From positions 97,656,020 to 97,720,019 of the forward strand of contig OX235272.1 in NCBI GenBank assembly GCA_944472155.2: a stretch of 64,000 bases of DNA, written 5' to 3'. The DNA comes from Trichobilharzia szidati. Taxonomy: Eukaryota; Platyhelminthes; Trematoda; Strigeidida; Schistosomatidae. This document shows, one piece after another, positions 1 through 14,844 of the stretch; within the stretch, counting starts at the first letter, position 1; every line of letters starts with the position of its first letter. The translations under genes were made by a program, and so were the position numbers. The notes beneath the pieces were generated by a model that saw nothing but the letters and a program-made list of their open reading frames with translations, was not told the DNA's origin and did not search any database.

Positions 1-156
1 ACAGTCTACACCTCCCTACACGGCTCAAACCAACAGTCATAGTCTTCACCGATTGCTAACATCGTTTGGTCCGACCACCGCTTACTCTTTCTCAACCTAA
101 TCCTATATCAGCTGACATTACTCGACGACGTAGGTGATGACTCGGAATGCATCAAA

Positions 157-174
157 CACACACACACACACACA
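157..174. repeat. (CA)n microsatellite, first of one per array unit
   Basis: Nine CA repeats are present here. The equivalent tract has 9 repeats at 1938-1955 and 14417-14434, 10 at 3719-3738 and 5502-5521, and 11 at 16198-16219. The count alone accounts for all unit-length differences. Confidence 0.95.
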
Positions 175-488
175 TCGGCCATAGTCATCTCAATTGATGC
201 AGCTTCGTAACATCATTCACAAGTTGGGTGGAAGAAGACGTCAAGGAGATAAAACCACTTCGTCAAGAGACTGTATGTAAGCCACAAAACCATCAGCTGA
301 TGCAAATCAACCAAAATGACTCATACTCCTACAACACTACCTAAGCCCTTTGAAATATGTTCACCCAATGAAAATACCTCACCTAATGACAGCAAACACT
401 GCTAGTTTTGTACAGAAAGACTTCATTTTATGTGTACAATATGTGCATTAAATACAATCAACGTTTTCCAGTCGTTTTCTTTTTATCT

Positions 489-584
489 TTATCTGCACAG
501 GTCAACTAAGGTCTCGTAGAGATCACCTTGGTGTTCTTTGAGGTGACGTTCGGCCATCAGCTTACTAACCTCCATCTCTTGGCA
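489..584 (-). pseudogene. HYPK exon 2 copy 1 (array unit)
   Basis: This 96 bp block reads, on the minus strand, 31 codons plus TAA. It encodes the C-terminal UBA-like segment of HYPK (contains EMEVSKLMAERHLKEH). A pyrimidine-rich tract ending in CAG lies directly upstream, as at the functional gene. No exon 1 accompanies it, so it is an orphan exon unless read-through splicing uses it. This unit carries a C at the variable site near 920. Confidence 0.88.
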
Positions 585-2269
585 CTGAAAAAGAAATGTT
601 GTAAATTCAATGATTACAGGATATGTGTGGGTTCATAGTCCATGCAAATACACAGCTTATCATTTTGGGAACTGAATTGTTTCCACAAAGACTAAATTAA
701 TTGTGATCGAATACCTACAATGTACTCTTTCCAACTGATTTATTTATCCCAACAGTAAACTAAAATATGCGCTATTCGAAAAAGTCCATAACTATTGTTT
801 TACACATACGTAAATAGTCTAGCAATAAATACATGAATCACTATATTACATCATATCCAAGCTCTTCGAGGCATACGTACGGTGTGAGATATAGTGATTT
901 CATACTGAGTAATCAGTTACTTTATCATCAAGTGTGCTAGTACCACTTTAGTATTTTAATTTCTGTATCAACACATCGAAACAATATACATCTAACATGT
1001 CGAAACTTCAAGTGAGTAGTTTGAGAAGACGACGTGAGTGGATGCAAGGCCTTCTTTGTTTGAAACTCGAATCCTTTCAAGCTTAGTCGACAACAGAATT
1101 ATTTCATCTCATAACCTGGCTAACAAAACCCTTGACATCAACAACTTGCTTTAACCGTAATCATCATGTGAAAACAAAACACAACCAGGATCCTTGTGGA
1201 ATGGTATTTGAGAGCTTTCTGATATTCATCGTTCAGTGAATAATCCGGAACTAACGTAATGACCATCACATTGACTAGGAGAGTAGACCGGCTCTATGTC
1301 AACGTACATACCGATTTCAATAAACATATGAATTCCATTACAGTGACTATCACTCTTCCTAGATTTCATTAGTTATCCTCTTCTTGGTTATTGATCCAAA
1401 GACAAATGCCCCTATCTCGGATGTTTACACTGAATCACGTGTTCAGTTCGACTGACTGAGAATAATTCTCTTTGACAAAACGTTAACTCATACAGTATTA
1501 CATGATGATGACGCTTTGATCACAATCTATTGCTCATTTGCAACGGAGAACTTTGAACAAAAGTTAAGCACTTCGAGTCCCCACACACAACACACAGAAT
1601 ACAAACGTAAAGAAAATAATTCAGAGAAACGATAATTAATGGAAGTGCACCGGAGAAAGAATAAGAACGTATGGAATAATGTGAATTTGATGTATCTAAG
1701 AGTTCATAAAAAGTCAATGGAGCTCCACCATCGACAACAATTTTCAACCATGTCACAAACAATCTCGACGATTCCATCCAGACAGTCTACACCTCCCTAC
1801 ACGGCTCAAACCAACAGTCATAGTCTTCACCGATTGCTAACATCGTTTGGTCCGACCACCGCTTACTCTTTCTCAACCTAATCCTATATCAGCTGACATT
1901 ACTCGACGACGTAGGTGATGACTCGGAATGCATCAAACACACACACACACACACATCGGCCATAGTCATCTCAATTGATGCAGCTTCGTAACATCATTCA
2001 CAAGTTGGGTGGAAGAAGACGTCAAGGAGATAAAACCACTTCGTCAAGAGACTGTATGTAAGCCACAAAACCATCAGCTGATGCAAATCAACCAAAATGA
2101 CTCATACTCCTACAACACTACCTAAGCCCTTTGAAATATGTTCACCCAATGAAAATACCTCACCTAATGACAGCAAACACTGCTAGTTTTGTACAGAAAG
2201 ACTTCATTTTATGTGTACAATATGTGCATTAAATACAATCAACGTTTTCCAGTCGTTTTCTTTTTATCT

Positions 2270-2365
2270 TTATCTGCACAGGTCAACTAAGGTCTCGTAG
2301 AGATCACCTTGGTGTTCTTTGAGGTGACGTTCGGCCATCAGCTTACTAACCTCCATCTCTTGGCA
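2270..2365 (-). pseudogene. HYPK exon 2 copy 2 (array unit)
   Basis: Same 96 bp exon, stop codon and acceptor as the terminal copy, 1781 bp from copy 1. It shares the C variant upstream with copy 1; all later units have G. Confidence 0.88.
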
Positions 2366-4052
2366 CTGAAAAAGAAATGTTGTAAATTCAATGATTACAG
2401 GATATGTGTGGGTTCATAGTCCATGCAAATACACAGCTTATCATTTTGGGAACTGAATTGTTTCCACAAAGACTAAATTAATTGTGATCGAATACCTACA
2501 ATGTACTCTTTCCAACTGATTTATTTATCCCAACAGTAAACTAAAATATGCGCTATTCGAAAAAGTCCATAACTATTGTTTTACACATACGTAAATAGTC
2601 TAGCAATAAATACATGAATCACTATATTACATCATATCCAAGCTCTTCGAGGCATACGTACGGTGTGAGATATAGTGATTTCATACTGAGTAATCAGTTA
2701 CTTTATCATCAAGTGTGCTAGTACCACTTTAGTATTTTAATTTCTGTATCAACACATCGAAACAATATACATCTAACATGTCGAAACTTCAAGTGAGTAG
2801 TTTGAGAAGACGACGTGAGTGGATGCAAGGCCTTCTTTGTTTGAAACTCGAATCCTTTCAAGCTTAGTCGACAACAGAATTATTTCATCTCATAACCTGG
2901 CTAACAAAACCCTTGACATCAACAACTTGCTTTAACCGTAATCATCATGTGAAAACAAAACACAACCAGGATCCTTGTGGAATGGTATTTGAGAGCTTTC
3001 TGATATTCATCGTTCAGTGAATAATCCGGAACTAACGTAATGACCATCACATTGACTAGGAGAGTAGACCGGCTCTATGTCAACGTACATACCGATTTCA
3101 ATAAACATATGAATTCCATTACAGTGACTATCACTCTTCCTAGATTTCATTAGTTATCCTCTTCTTGGTTATTGATCCAAAGACAAATGCCCCTATCTCG
3201 GATGTTTACACTGAATCACGTGTTCAGTTCGACTGACTGAGAATAATTCTCTTTGACAAAACGTTAACTCATACAGTATTACATGATGATGACGCTTTGA
3301 TCACAATCTATTGCTCATTTGCAACGGAGAACTTTGAACAAAAGTTAAGCACTTCGAGTCCCCACACACAACACACAGAATACAAACGTAAAGAAAATAA
3401 TTCAGAGAAACGATAATTAATGGAAGTGCACCGGAGAAAGAATAAGAACGTATGGAATAATGTGAATTTGATGTATCTAAGAGTTCATAAAAAGTCAATG
3501 GAGCTCCACCATCGACAACAATTTTCAACCATGTCACAAACAATCTCGACGATTCCATCCAGACAGTCTACACCTCCCTACACGGCTCAAACCAACAGTC
3601 ATAGTCTTCACCGATTGCTAACATCGTTTGGTCCGACCACCGCTTACTCTTTCTCAACCTAATCCTATATCAGCTGACATTACTCGACGACGTAGGTGAT
3701 GACTCGGAATGCATCAAACACACACACACACACACACATCGGCCATAGTCATCTCAATTGATGCAGCTTCGTAACATCATTCACAAGTTGGGTGGAAGAA
3801 GACGTCAAGGAGATAAAACCACTTCGTCAAGAGACTGTATGTAAGCCACAAAACCATCAGCTGATGCAAATCAACCAAAATGACTCATACTCCTACAACA
3901 CTACCTAAGCCCTTTGAAATATGTTCACCCAATGAAAATACCTCACCTAATGACAGCAAACACTGCTAGTTTTGTACAGAAAGACTTCATTTTATGTGTA
4001 CAATATGTGCATTAAATACAATCAACGTTTTCCAGTCGTTTTCTTTTTATCT

Positions 4053-4148
4053 TTATCTGCACAGGTCAACTAAGGTCTCGTAGAGATCACCTTGGTGTTC
4101 TTTGAGGTGACGTTCGGCCATCAGCTTACTAACCTCCATCTCTTGGCA
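4053..4148 (-). pseudogene. HYPK exon 2 copy 3 (array unit)
   Basis: Intact orphan exon. Its unit has the CATCCC variant at about 4870, shared only with the unit around 13786. Confidence 0.88.
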
Positions 4149-5835
4149 CTGAAAAAGAAATGTTGTAAATTCAATGATTACAGGATATGTGTGGGTTCAT
4201 AGTCCATGCAAATACACAGCTTATCATTTTGGGAACTGAATTGTTTCCACAAAGACTAAATTAATTGTGATCGAATACCTACAATGTACTCTTTCCAACT
4301 GATTTATTTATCCCAACAGTAAACTAAAATATGCGCTATTCGAAAAAGTCCATAACTATTGTTTTACACATACGTAAATAGTCTAGCAATAAATACATGA
4401 ATCACTATATTACATCATATCCAAGCTCTTCGAGGCATACGTACGGTGTGAGATATAGTGATTTCATACTGAGTAATCAGTTAGTTTATCATCAAGTGTG
4501 CTAGTACCACTTTAGTATTTTAATTTCTGTATCAACACATCGAAACAATATACATCTAACATGTCGAAACTTCAAGTGAGTAGTTTGAGAAGACGACGTG
4601 AGTGGATGCAAGGCCTTCTTTGTTTGAAACTCGAATCCTTTCAAGCTTAGTCGACAACAGAATTATTTCATCTCATAACCTGGCTAACAAAACCCTTGAC
4701 ATCAACAACTTGCTTTAACCGTAATCATCATGTGAAAACAAAACACAACCAGGATCCTTGTGGAATGGTATTTGAGAGCTTTCTGATATTCATCGTTCAG
4801 TGAATAATCCGGAACTAACGTAATGACCATCACATTGACTAGGAGAGTAGACCGGCTCTATGTCAACGTACATCCCGATTTCAATAAACATATGAATTCC
4901 ATTACAGTGACTATCACTCTTCCTAGATTTCATTAGTTATCCTCTTCTTGGTTATTGATCCAAAGACAAATGCCCCTATCTCGGATGTTTACACTGAATC
5001 ACGTGTTCAGTTCGACTGACTGAGAATAATTCTCTTTGACAAAACGTTAACTCATACAGTATTACATGATGATGACGCTTTGATCACAATCTATTGCTCA
5101 TTTGCAACGGAGAACTTTGAACAAAAGTTAAGCACTTCGAGTCCCCACACACAACACACAGAATACAAACGTAAAGAAAATAATTCAGAGAAACGATAAT
5201 TAATGGAAGTGCACCGGAGAAAGAATAAGAACGTATGGAATAATGTGAATTTGATGTATCTAAGAGTTCATAAAAAGTCAATGGAGCTCCACCATCGACA
5301 ACAATTTTCAACCATGTCACAAACAATCTCGACGATTCCATCCAGACAGTCTACACCTCCCTACACGGCTCAAACCAACAGTCATAGTCTTCACCGATTG
5401 CTAACATCGTTTGGTCCGACCACCGCTTACTCTTTCTCAACCTAATCCTATATCAGCTGACATTACTCGACGACGTAGGTGATGACTCGGAATGCATCAA
5501 ACACACACACACACACACACATCGGCCATAGTCATCTCAATTGATGCAGCTTCGTAACATCATTCACAAGTTGGGTGGAAGAAGACGTCAAGGAGATAAA
5601 ACCACTTCGTCAAGAGACTGTATGTAAGCCACAAAACCATCAGCTGATGCAAATCAACCAAAATGACTCATACTCCTACAACACTACCTAAGCCCTTTGA
5701 AATATGTTCACCCAATGAAAATACCTCACCTAATGACAGCAAACACTGCTAGTTTTGTACAGAAAGACTTCATTTTATGTGTACAATATGTGCATTAAAT
5801 ACAATCAACGTTTTCCAGTCGTTTTCTTTTTATCT

Positions 5836-5931
5836 TTATCTGCACAGGTCAACTAAGGTCTCGTAGAGATCACCTTGGTGTTCTTTGAGGTGACGTTCGG
5901 CCATCAGCTTACTAACCTCCATCTCTTGGCA
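5836..5931 (-). pseudogene. HYPK exon 2 copy 4 (array unit)
   Basis: Intact orphan exon with acceptor and TAA, 1783 bp from copy 3. Confidence 0.88.
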
Positions 5932-7618
5932 CTGAAAAAGAAATGTTGTAAATTCAATGATTACAGGATATGTGTGGGTTCATAGTCCATGCAAATACAC
6001 AGCTTATCATTTTGGGAACTGAATTGTTTCCACAAAGACTAAATTAATTGTGATCGAATACCTACAATGTACTCTTTCCAACTGATTTATTTATCCCAAC
6101 AGTAAACTAAAATATGCGCTATTCGAAAAAGTCCATAACTATTGTTTTACACATACGTAAATAGTCTAGCAATAAATACATGAATCACTATATTACATCA
6201 TATCCAAGCTCTTCGAGGCATACGTACGGTGTGAGATATAGTGATTTCATACTGAGTAATCAGTTAGTTTATCATCAAGTGTGCTAGTACCACTTTAGTA
6301 TTTTAATTTCTGTATCAACACATCGAAACAATATACATCTAACATGTCGAAACTTCAAGTGAGTAGTTTGAGAAGACGACGTGAGTGGATGCAAGGCCTT
6401 CTTTGTTTGAAACTCGAATCCTTTCAAGCTTAGTCGACAACAGAATTATTTCATCTCATAACCTGGCTAACAAAACCCTTGACATCAACAACTTGCTTTA
6501 ACCGTAATCATCATGTGAAAACAAAACACAACCAGGATCCTTGTGGAATGGTATTTGAGAGCTTTCTGATATTCATCGTTCAGTGAATAATCCGGAACTA
6601 ACGTAATGACCATCACATTGACTAGGAGAGTAGACCGGCTCTATGTCAACGTACATACCGATTTCAATAAACATATGAATTCCATTACAGTGACTATCAC
6701 TCTTCCTAGATTTCATTAGTTATCCTCTTCTTGGTTATTGATCCAAAGACAAATGCCCCTATCTCGGATGTTTACACTGAATCACGTGTTCAGTTCGACT
6801 GACTGAGAATAATTCTCTTTGACAAAACGTTAACTCATACAGTATTACATGATGATGACGCTTTGATCACAATCTATTGCTCATTTGCAACGGAGAACTT
6901 TGAACAAAAGTTAAGCACTTCGAGTCCCCACACACAACACACAGAATACAAACGTAAAGAAAATAATTCAGAGAAACGATAATTAATGGAAGTGCACCGG
7001 AGAAAGAATAAGAACGTATGGAATAATGTGAATTTGATGTATCTAAGAGTTCATAAAAAGTCAATGGAGCTCCACCATCGACAACAATTTTCAACCATGT
7101 CACAAACAATCTCGACGATTCCATCCAGACAGTCTACACCTCCCTACACGGCTCAAACCAACAGTCATAGTCTTCACCGATTGCTAACATCGTTTGGTCC
7201 GACCACCGCTTACTCTTTCTCAACCTAATCCTATATCAGCTGACATTACTCGACGACGTAGGTGATGACTCGGAATGCATCAAACACACACACACACACA
7301 CACATCGGCCATAGTCATCTCAATTGATGCAGCTTCGTAACATCATTCACAAGTTGGGTGGAAGAAGACGTCAAGGAGATAAAACCACTTCGTCAAGAGA
7401 CTGTATGTAAGCCACAAAACCATCAGCTGATGCAAATCAACCAAAATGACTCATACTCCTACAACACTACCTAAGCCCTTTGAAATATGTTCACCCAATG
7501 AAAATACCTCACCTAATGACAGCAAACACTGCTAGTTTTGTACAGAAAGACTTCATTTTATGTGTACAATATGTGCATTAAATACAATCAACGTTTTCCA
7601 GTCGTTTTCTTTTTATCT

Positions 7619-7714
7619 TTATCTGCACAGGTCAACTAAGGTCTCGTAGAGATCACCTTGGTGTTCTTTGAGGTGACGTTCGGCCATCAGCTTACTAACC
7701 TCCATCTCTTGGCA
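7619..7714 (-). pseudogene. HYPK exon 2 copy 5 (array unit)
   Basis: Intact orphan exon with acceptor and TAA, 1783 bp from copy 4. Confidence 0.88.
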
Positions 7715-9401
7715 CTGAAAAAGAAATGTTGTAAATTCAATGATTACAGGATATGTGTGGGTTCATAGTCCATGCAAATACACAGCTTATCATTTTGGGA
7801 ACTGAATTGTTTCCACAAAGACTAAATTAATTGTGATCGAATACCTACAATGTACTCTTTCCAACTGATTTATTTATCCCAACAGTAAACTAAAATATGC
7901 GCTATTCGAAAAAGTCCATAACTATTGTTTTACACATACGTAAATAGTCTAGCAATAAATACATGAATCACTATATTACATCATATCCAAGCTCTTCGAG
8001 GCATACGTACGGTGTGAGATATAGTGATTTCATACTGAGTAATCAGTTAGTTTATCATCAAGTGTGCTAGTACCACTTTAGTATTTTAATTTCTGTATCA
8101 ACACATCGAAACAATATACATCTAACATGTCGAAACTTCAAGTGAGTAGTTTGAGAAGACGACGTGAGTGGATGCAAGGCCTTCTTTGTTTGAAACTCGA
8201 ATCCTTTCAAGCTTAGTCGACAACAGAATTATTTCATCTCATAACCTGGCTAACAAAACCCTTGACATCAACAACTTGCTTTAACCGTAATCATCATGTG
8301 AAAACAAAACACAACCAGGATCCTTGTGGAATGGTATTTGAGAGCTTTCTGATATTCATCGTTCAGTGAATAATCCGGAACTAACGTAATGACCATCACA
8401 TTGACTAGGAGAGTAGACCGGCTCTATGTCAACGTACATACCGATTTCAATAAACATATGAATTCCATTACAGTGACTATCACTCTTCCTAGATTTCATT
8501 AGTTATCCTCTTCTTGGTTATTGATCCAAAGACAAATGCCCCTATCTCGGATGTTTACACTGAATCACGTGTTCAGTTCGACTGACTGAGAATAATTCTC
8601 TTTGACAAAACGTTAACTCATACAGTATTACATGATGATGACGCTTTGATCACAATCTATTGCTCATTTGCAACGGAGAACTTTGAACAAAAGTTAAGCA
8701 CTTCGAGTCCCCACACACAACACACAGAATACAAACGTAAAGAAAATAATTCAGAGAAACGATAATTAATGGAAGTGCACCGGAGAAAGAATAAGAACGT
8801 ATGGAATAATGTGAATTTGATGTATCTAAGAGTTCATAAAAAGTCAATGGAGCTCCACCATCGACAACAATTTTCAACCATGTCACAAACAATCTCGACG
8901 ATTCCATCCAGACAGTCTACACCTCCCTACACGGCTCAAACCAACAGTCATAGTCTTCACCGATTGCTAACATCGTTTGGTCCGACCACCGCTTACTCTT
9001 TCTCAACCTAATCCTATATCAGCTGACATTACTCGACGACGTAGGTGATGACTCGGAATGCATCAAACACACACACACACACACACATCGGCCATAGTCA
9101 TCTCAATTGATGCAGCTTCGTAACATCATTCACAAGTTGGGTGGAAGAAGACGTCAAGGAGATAAAACCACTTCGTCAAGAGACTGTATGTAAGCCACAA
9201 AACCATCAGCTGATGCAAATCAACCAAAATGACTCATACTCCTACAACACTACCTAAGCCCTTTGAAATATGTTCACCCAATGAAAATACCTCACCTAAT
9301 GACAGCAAACACTGCTAGTTTTGTACAGAAAGACTTCATTTTATGTGTACAATATGTGCATTAAATACAATCAACGTTTTCCAGTCGTTTTCTTTTTATC
9401 T

Positions 9402-9497
9402 TTATCTGCACAGGTCAACTAAGGTCTCGTAGAGATCACCTTGGTGTTCTTTGAGGTGACGTTCGGCCATCAGCTTACTAACCTCCATCTCTTGGCA
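9402..9497 (-). pseudogene. HYPK exon 2 copy 6 (array unit)
   Basis: Intact orphan exon. The same unit has a G-to-A change near 10453, shared only with the next unit (near 12236). That change shortens the antisense 85-codon ORF to 79 codons. Confidence 0.88.
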
Positions 9498-11184
9498 CTG
9501 AAAAAGAAATGTTGTAAATTCAATGATTACAGGATATGTGTGGGTTCATAGTCCATGCAAATACACAGCTTATCATTTTGGGAACTGAATTGTTTCCACA
9601 AAGACTAAATTAATTGTGATCGAATACCTACAATGTACTCTTTCCAACTGATTTATTTATCCCAACAGTAAACTAAAATATGCGCTATTCGAAAAAGTCC
9701 ATAACTATTGTTTTACACATACGTAAATAGTCTAGCAATAAATACATGAATCACTATATTACATCATATCCAAGCTCTTCGAGGCATACGTACGGTGTGA
9801 GATATAGTGATTTCATACTGAGTAATCAGTTAGTTTATCATCAAGTGTGCTAGTACCACTTTAGTATTTTAATTTCTGTATCAACACATCGAAACAATAT
9901 ACATCTAACATGTCGAAACTTCAAGTGAGTAGTTTGAGAAGACGACGTGAGTGGATGCAAGGCCTTCTTTGTTTGAAACTCGAATCCTTTCAAGCTTAGT
10001 CGACAACAGAATTATTTCATCTCATAACCTGGCTAACAAAACCCTTGACATCAACAACTTGCTTTAACCGTAATCATCATGTGAAAACAAAACACAACCA
10101 GGATCCTTGTGGAATGGTATTTGAGAGCTTTCTGATATTCATCGTTCAGTGAATAATCCGGAACTAACGTAATGACCATCACATTGACTAGGAGAGTAGA
10201 CCGGCTCTATGTCAACGTACATACCGATTTCAATAAACATATGAATTCCATTACAGTGACTATCACTCTTCCTAGATTTCATTAGTTATCCTCTTCTTGG
10301 TTATTGATCCAAAGACAAATGCCCCTATCTCGGATGTTTACACTGAATCACGTGTTCAGTTCGACTGACTGAGAATAATTCTCTTTGACAAAACGTTAAC
10401 TCATACAGTATTACATGATGATGACGCTTTGATCACAATCTATTGCTCATTTACAACGGAGAACTTTGAACAAAAGTTAAGCACTTCGAGTCCCCACACA
10501 CAACACACAGAATACAAACGTAAAGAAAATAATTCAGAGAAACGATAATTAATGGAAGTGCACCGGAGAAAGAATAAGAACGTATGGAATAATGTGAATT
10601 TGATGTATCTAAGAGTTCATAAAAAGTCAATGGAGCTCCACCATCGACAACAATTTTCAACCATGTCACAAACAATCTCGACGATTCCATCCAGACAGTC
10701 TACACCTCCCTACACGGCTCAAACCAACAGTCATAGTCTTCACCGATTGCTAACATCGTTTGGTCCGACCACCGCTTACTCTTTCTCAACCTAATCCTAT
10801 ATCAGCTGACATTACTCGACGACGTAGGTGATGACTCGGAATGCATCAAACACACACACACACACACACATCGGCCATAGTCATCTCAATTGATGCAGCT
10901 TCGTAACATCATTCACAAGTTGGGTGGAAGAAGACGTCAAGGAGATAAAACCACTTCGTCAAGAGACTGTATGTAAGCCACAAAACCATCAGCTGATGCA
11001 AATCAACCAAAATGACTCATACTCCTACAACACTACCTAAGCCCTTTGAAATATGTTCACCCAATGAAAATACCTCACCTAATGACAGCAAACACTGCTA
11101 GTTTTGTACAGAAAGACTTCATTTTATGTGTACAATATGTGCATTAAATACAATCAACGTTTTCCAGTCGTTTTCTTTTTATCT

Positions 11185-11280
11185 TTATCTGCACAGGTCA
11201 ACTAAGGTCTCGTAGAGATCACCTTGGTGTTCTTTGAGGTGACGTTCGGCCATCAGCTTACTAACCTCCATCTCTTGGCA
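11185..11280 (-). pseudogene. HYPK exon 2 copy 7 (array unit)
   Basis: Intact orphan exon with acceptor and TAA; its unit shares the A variant (near 12236) with copy 6. Confidence 0.88.
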
Positions 11281-12967
11281 CTGAAAAAGAAATGTTGTAA
11301 ATTCAATGATTACAGGATATGTGTGGGTTCATAGTCCATGCAAATACACAGCTTATCATTTTGGGAACTGAATTGTTTCCACAAAGACTAAATTAATTGT
11401 GATCGAATACCTACAATGTACTCTTTCCAACTGATTTATTTATCCCAACAGTAAACTAAAATATGCGCTATTCGAAAAAGTCCATAACTATTGTTTTACA
11501 CATACGTAAATAGTCTAGCAATAAATACATGAATCACTATATTACATCATATCCAAGCTCTTCGAGGCATACGTACGGTGTGAGATATAGTGATTTCATA
11601 CTGAGTAATCAGTTAGTTTATCATCAAGTGTGCTAGTACCACTTTAGTATTTTAATTTCTGTATCAACACATCGAAACAATATACATCTAACATGTCGAA
11701 ACTTCAAGTGAGTAGTTTGAGAAGACGACGTGAGTGGATGCAAGGCCTTCTTTGTTTGAAACTCGAATCCTTTCAAGCTTAGTCGACAACAGAATTATTT
11801 CATCTCATAACCTGGCTAACAAAACCCTTGACATCAACAACTTGCTTTAACCGTAATCATCATGTGAAAACAAAACACAACCAGGATCCTTGTGGAATGG
11901 TATTTGAGAGCTTTCTGATATTCATCGTTCAGTGAATAATCCGGAACTAACGTAATGACCATCACATTGACTAGGAGAGTAGACCGGCTCTATGTCAACG
12001 TACATACCGATTTCAATAAACATATGAATTCCATTACAGTGACTATCACTCTTCCTAGATTTCATTAGTTATCCTCTTCTTGGTTATTGATCCAAAGACA
12101 AATGCCCCTATCTCGGATGTTTACACTGAATCACGTGTTCAGTTCGACTGACTGAGAATAATTCTCTTTGACAAAACGTTAACTCATACAGTATTACATG
12201 ATGATGACGCTTTGATCACAATCTATTGCTCATTTACAACGGAGAACTTTGAACAAAAGTTAAGCACTTCGAGTCCCCACACACAACACACAGAATACAA
12301 ACGTAAAGAAAATAATTCAGAGAAACGATAATTAATGGAAGTGCACCGGAGAAAGAATAAGAACGTATGGAATAATGTGAATTTGATGTATCTAAGAGTT
12401 CATAAAAAGTCAATGGAGCTCCACCATCGACAACAATTTTCAACCATGTCACAAACAATCTCGACGATTCCATCCAGACAGTCTACACCTCCCTACACGG
12501 CTCAAACCAACAGTCATAGTCTTCACCGATTGCTAACATCGTTTGGTCCGACCACCGCTTACTCTTTCTCAACCTAATCCTATATCAGCTGACATTACTC
12601 GACGACGTAGGTGATGACTCGGAATGCATCAAACACACACACACACACACACATCGGCCATAGTCATCTCAATTGATGCAGCTTCGTAACATCATTCACA
12701 AGTTGGGTGGAAGAAGACGTCAAGGAGATAAAACCACTTCGTCAAGAGACTGTATGTAAGCCACAAAACCATCAGCTGATGCAAATCAACCAAAATGACT
12801 CATACTCCTACAACACTACCTAAGCCCTTTGAAATATGTTCACCCAATGAAAATACCTCACCTAATGACAGCAAACACTGCTAGTTTTGTACAGAAAGAC
12901 TTCATTTTATGTGTACAATATGTGCATTAAATACAATCAACGTTTTCCAGTCGTTTTCTTTTTATCT

Positions 12968-13063
12968 TTATCTGCACAGGTCAACTAAGGTCTCGTAGAG
13001 ATCACCTTGGTGTTCTTTGAGGTGACGTTCGGCCATCAGCTTACTAACCTCCATCTCTTGGCA
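12968..13063 (-). pseudogene. HYPK exon 2 copy 8 (array unit)
   Basis: Intact orphan exon. Its unit carries the CATCCC variant near 13786, as does the unit of copy 3. Confidence 0.88.
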
Positions 13064-14748
13064 CTGAAAAAGAAATGTTGTAAATTCAATGATTACAGGA
13101 TATGTGTGGGTTCATAGTCCATGCAAATACACAGCTTATCATTTTGGGAACTGAATTGTTTCCACAAAGACTAAATTAATTGTGATCGAATACCTACAAT
13201 GTACTCTTTCCAACTGATTTATTTATCCCAACAGTAAACTAAAATATGCGCTATTCGAAAAAGTCCATAACTATTGTTTTACACATACGTAAATAGTCTA
13301 GCAATAAATACATGAATCACTATATTACATCATATCCAAGCTCTTCGAGGCATACGTACGGTGTGAGATATAGTGATTTCATACTGAGTAATCAGTTAGT
13401 TTATCATCAAGTGTGCTAGTACCACTTTAGTATTTTAATTTCTGTATCAACACATCGAAACAATATACATCTAACATGTCGAAACTTCAAGTGAGTAGTT
13501 TGAGAAGACGACGTGAGTGGATGCAAGGCCTTCTTTGTTTGAAACTCGAATCCTTTCAAGCTTAGTCGACAACAGAATTATTTCATCTCATAACCTGGCT
13601 AACAAAACCCTTGACATCAACAACTTGCTTTAACCGTAATCATCATGTGAAAACAAAACACAACCAGGATCCTTGTGGAATGGTATTTGAGAGCTTTCTG
13701 ATATTCATCGTTCAGTGAATAATCCGGAACTAACGTAATGACCATCACATTGACTAGGAGAGTAGACCGGCTCTATGTCAACGTACATCCCGATTTCAAT
13801 AAACATATGAATTCCATTACAGTGACTATCACTCTTCCTAGATTTCATTAGTTATCCTCTTCTTGGTTATTGATCCAAAGACAAATGCCCCTATCTCGGA
13901 TGTTTACACTGAATCACGTGTTCAGTTCGACTGACTGAGAATAATTCTCTTTGACAAAACGTTAACTCATACAGTATTACATGATGATGACGCTTTGATC
14001 ACAATCTATTGCTCATTTGCAACGGAGAACTTTGAACAAAAGTTAAGCACTTCGAGTCCCCACACACAACACACAGAATACAAACGTAAAGAAAATAATT
14101 CAGAGAAACGATAATTAATGGAAGTGCACCGGAGAAAGAATAAGAACGTATGGAATAATGTGAATTTGATGTATCTAAGAGTTCATAAAAAGTCAATGGA
14201 GCTCCACCATCGACAACAATTTTCAACCATGTCACAAACAATCTCGACGATTCCATCCAGACAGTCTACACCTCCCTACACGGCTCAAACCAACAGTCAT
14301 AGTCTTCACCGATTGCTAACATCGTTTGGTCCGACCACCGCTTACTCTTTCTCAACCTAATCCTATATCAGCTGACATTACTCGACGACGTAGGTGATGA
14401 CTCGGAATGCATCAAACACACACACACACACACATCGGCCATAGTCATCTCAATTGATGCAGCTTCGTAACATCATTCACAAGTTGGGTGGAAGAAGACG
14501 TCAAGGAGATAAAACCACTTCGTCAAGAGACTGTATGTAAGCCACAAAACCATCAGCTGATGCAAATCAACCAAAATGACTCATACTCCTACAACACTAC
14601 CTAAGCCCTTTGAAATATGTTCACCCAATGAAAATACCTCACCTAATGACAGCAAACACTGCTAGTTTTGTACAGAAAGACTTCATTTTATGTGTACAAT
14701 ATGTGCATTAAATACAATCAACGTTTTCCAGTCGTTTTCTTTTTATCT

Positions 14749-14844
14749 TTATCTGCACAGGTCAACTAAGGTCTCGTAGAGATCACCTTGGTGTTCTTTG
14801 AGGTGACGTTCGGCCATCAGCTTACTAACCTCCATCTCTTGGCA
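14749..14844 (-). pseudogene. HYPK exon 2 copy 9 (array unit)
   Basis: Intact orphan exon, the one nearest the functional gene. It lies 1781 bp from copy 8 and 1785 bp before the exon used by the gene. Confidence 0.88.

Noticed and set aside
1520..1881. Overlapping antisense ORFs of 85 and 80 codons repeated in every array unit
   Set aside because: They are repeated only because the unit is. They overlap on opposite strands, match no domain, and one is shortened to 79 codons in two units, so selection for coding is not supported.
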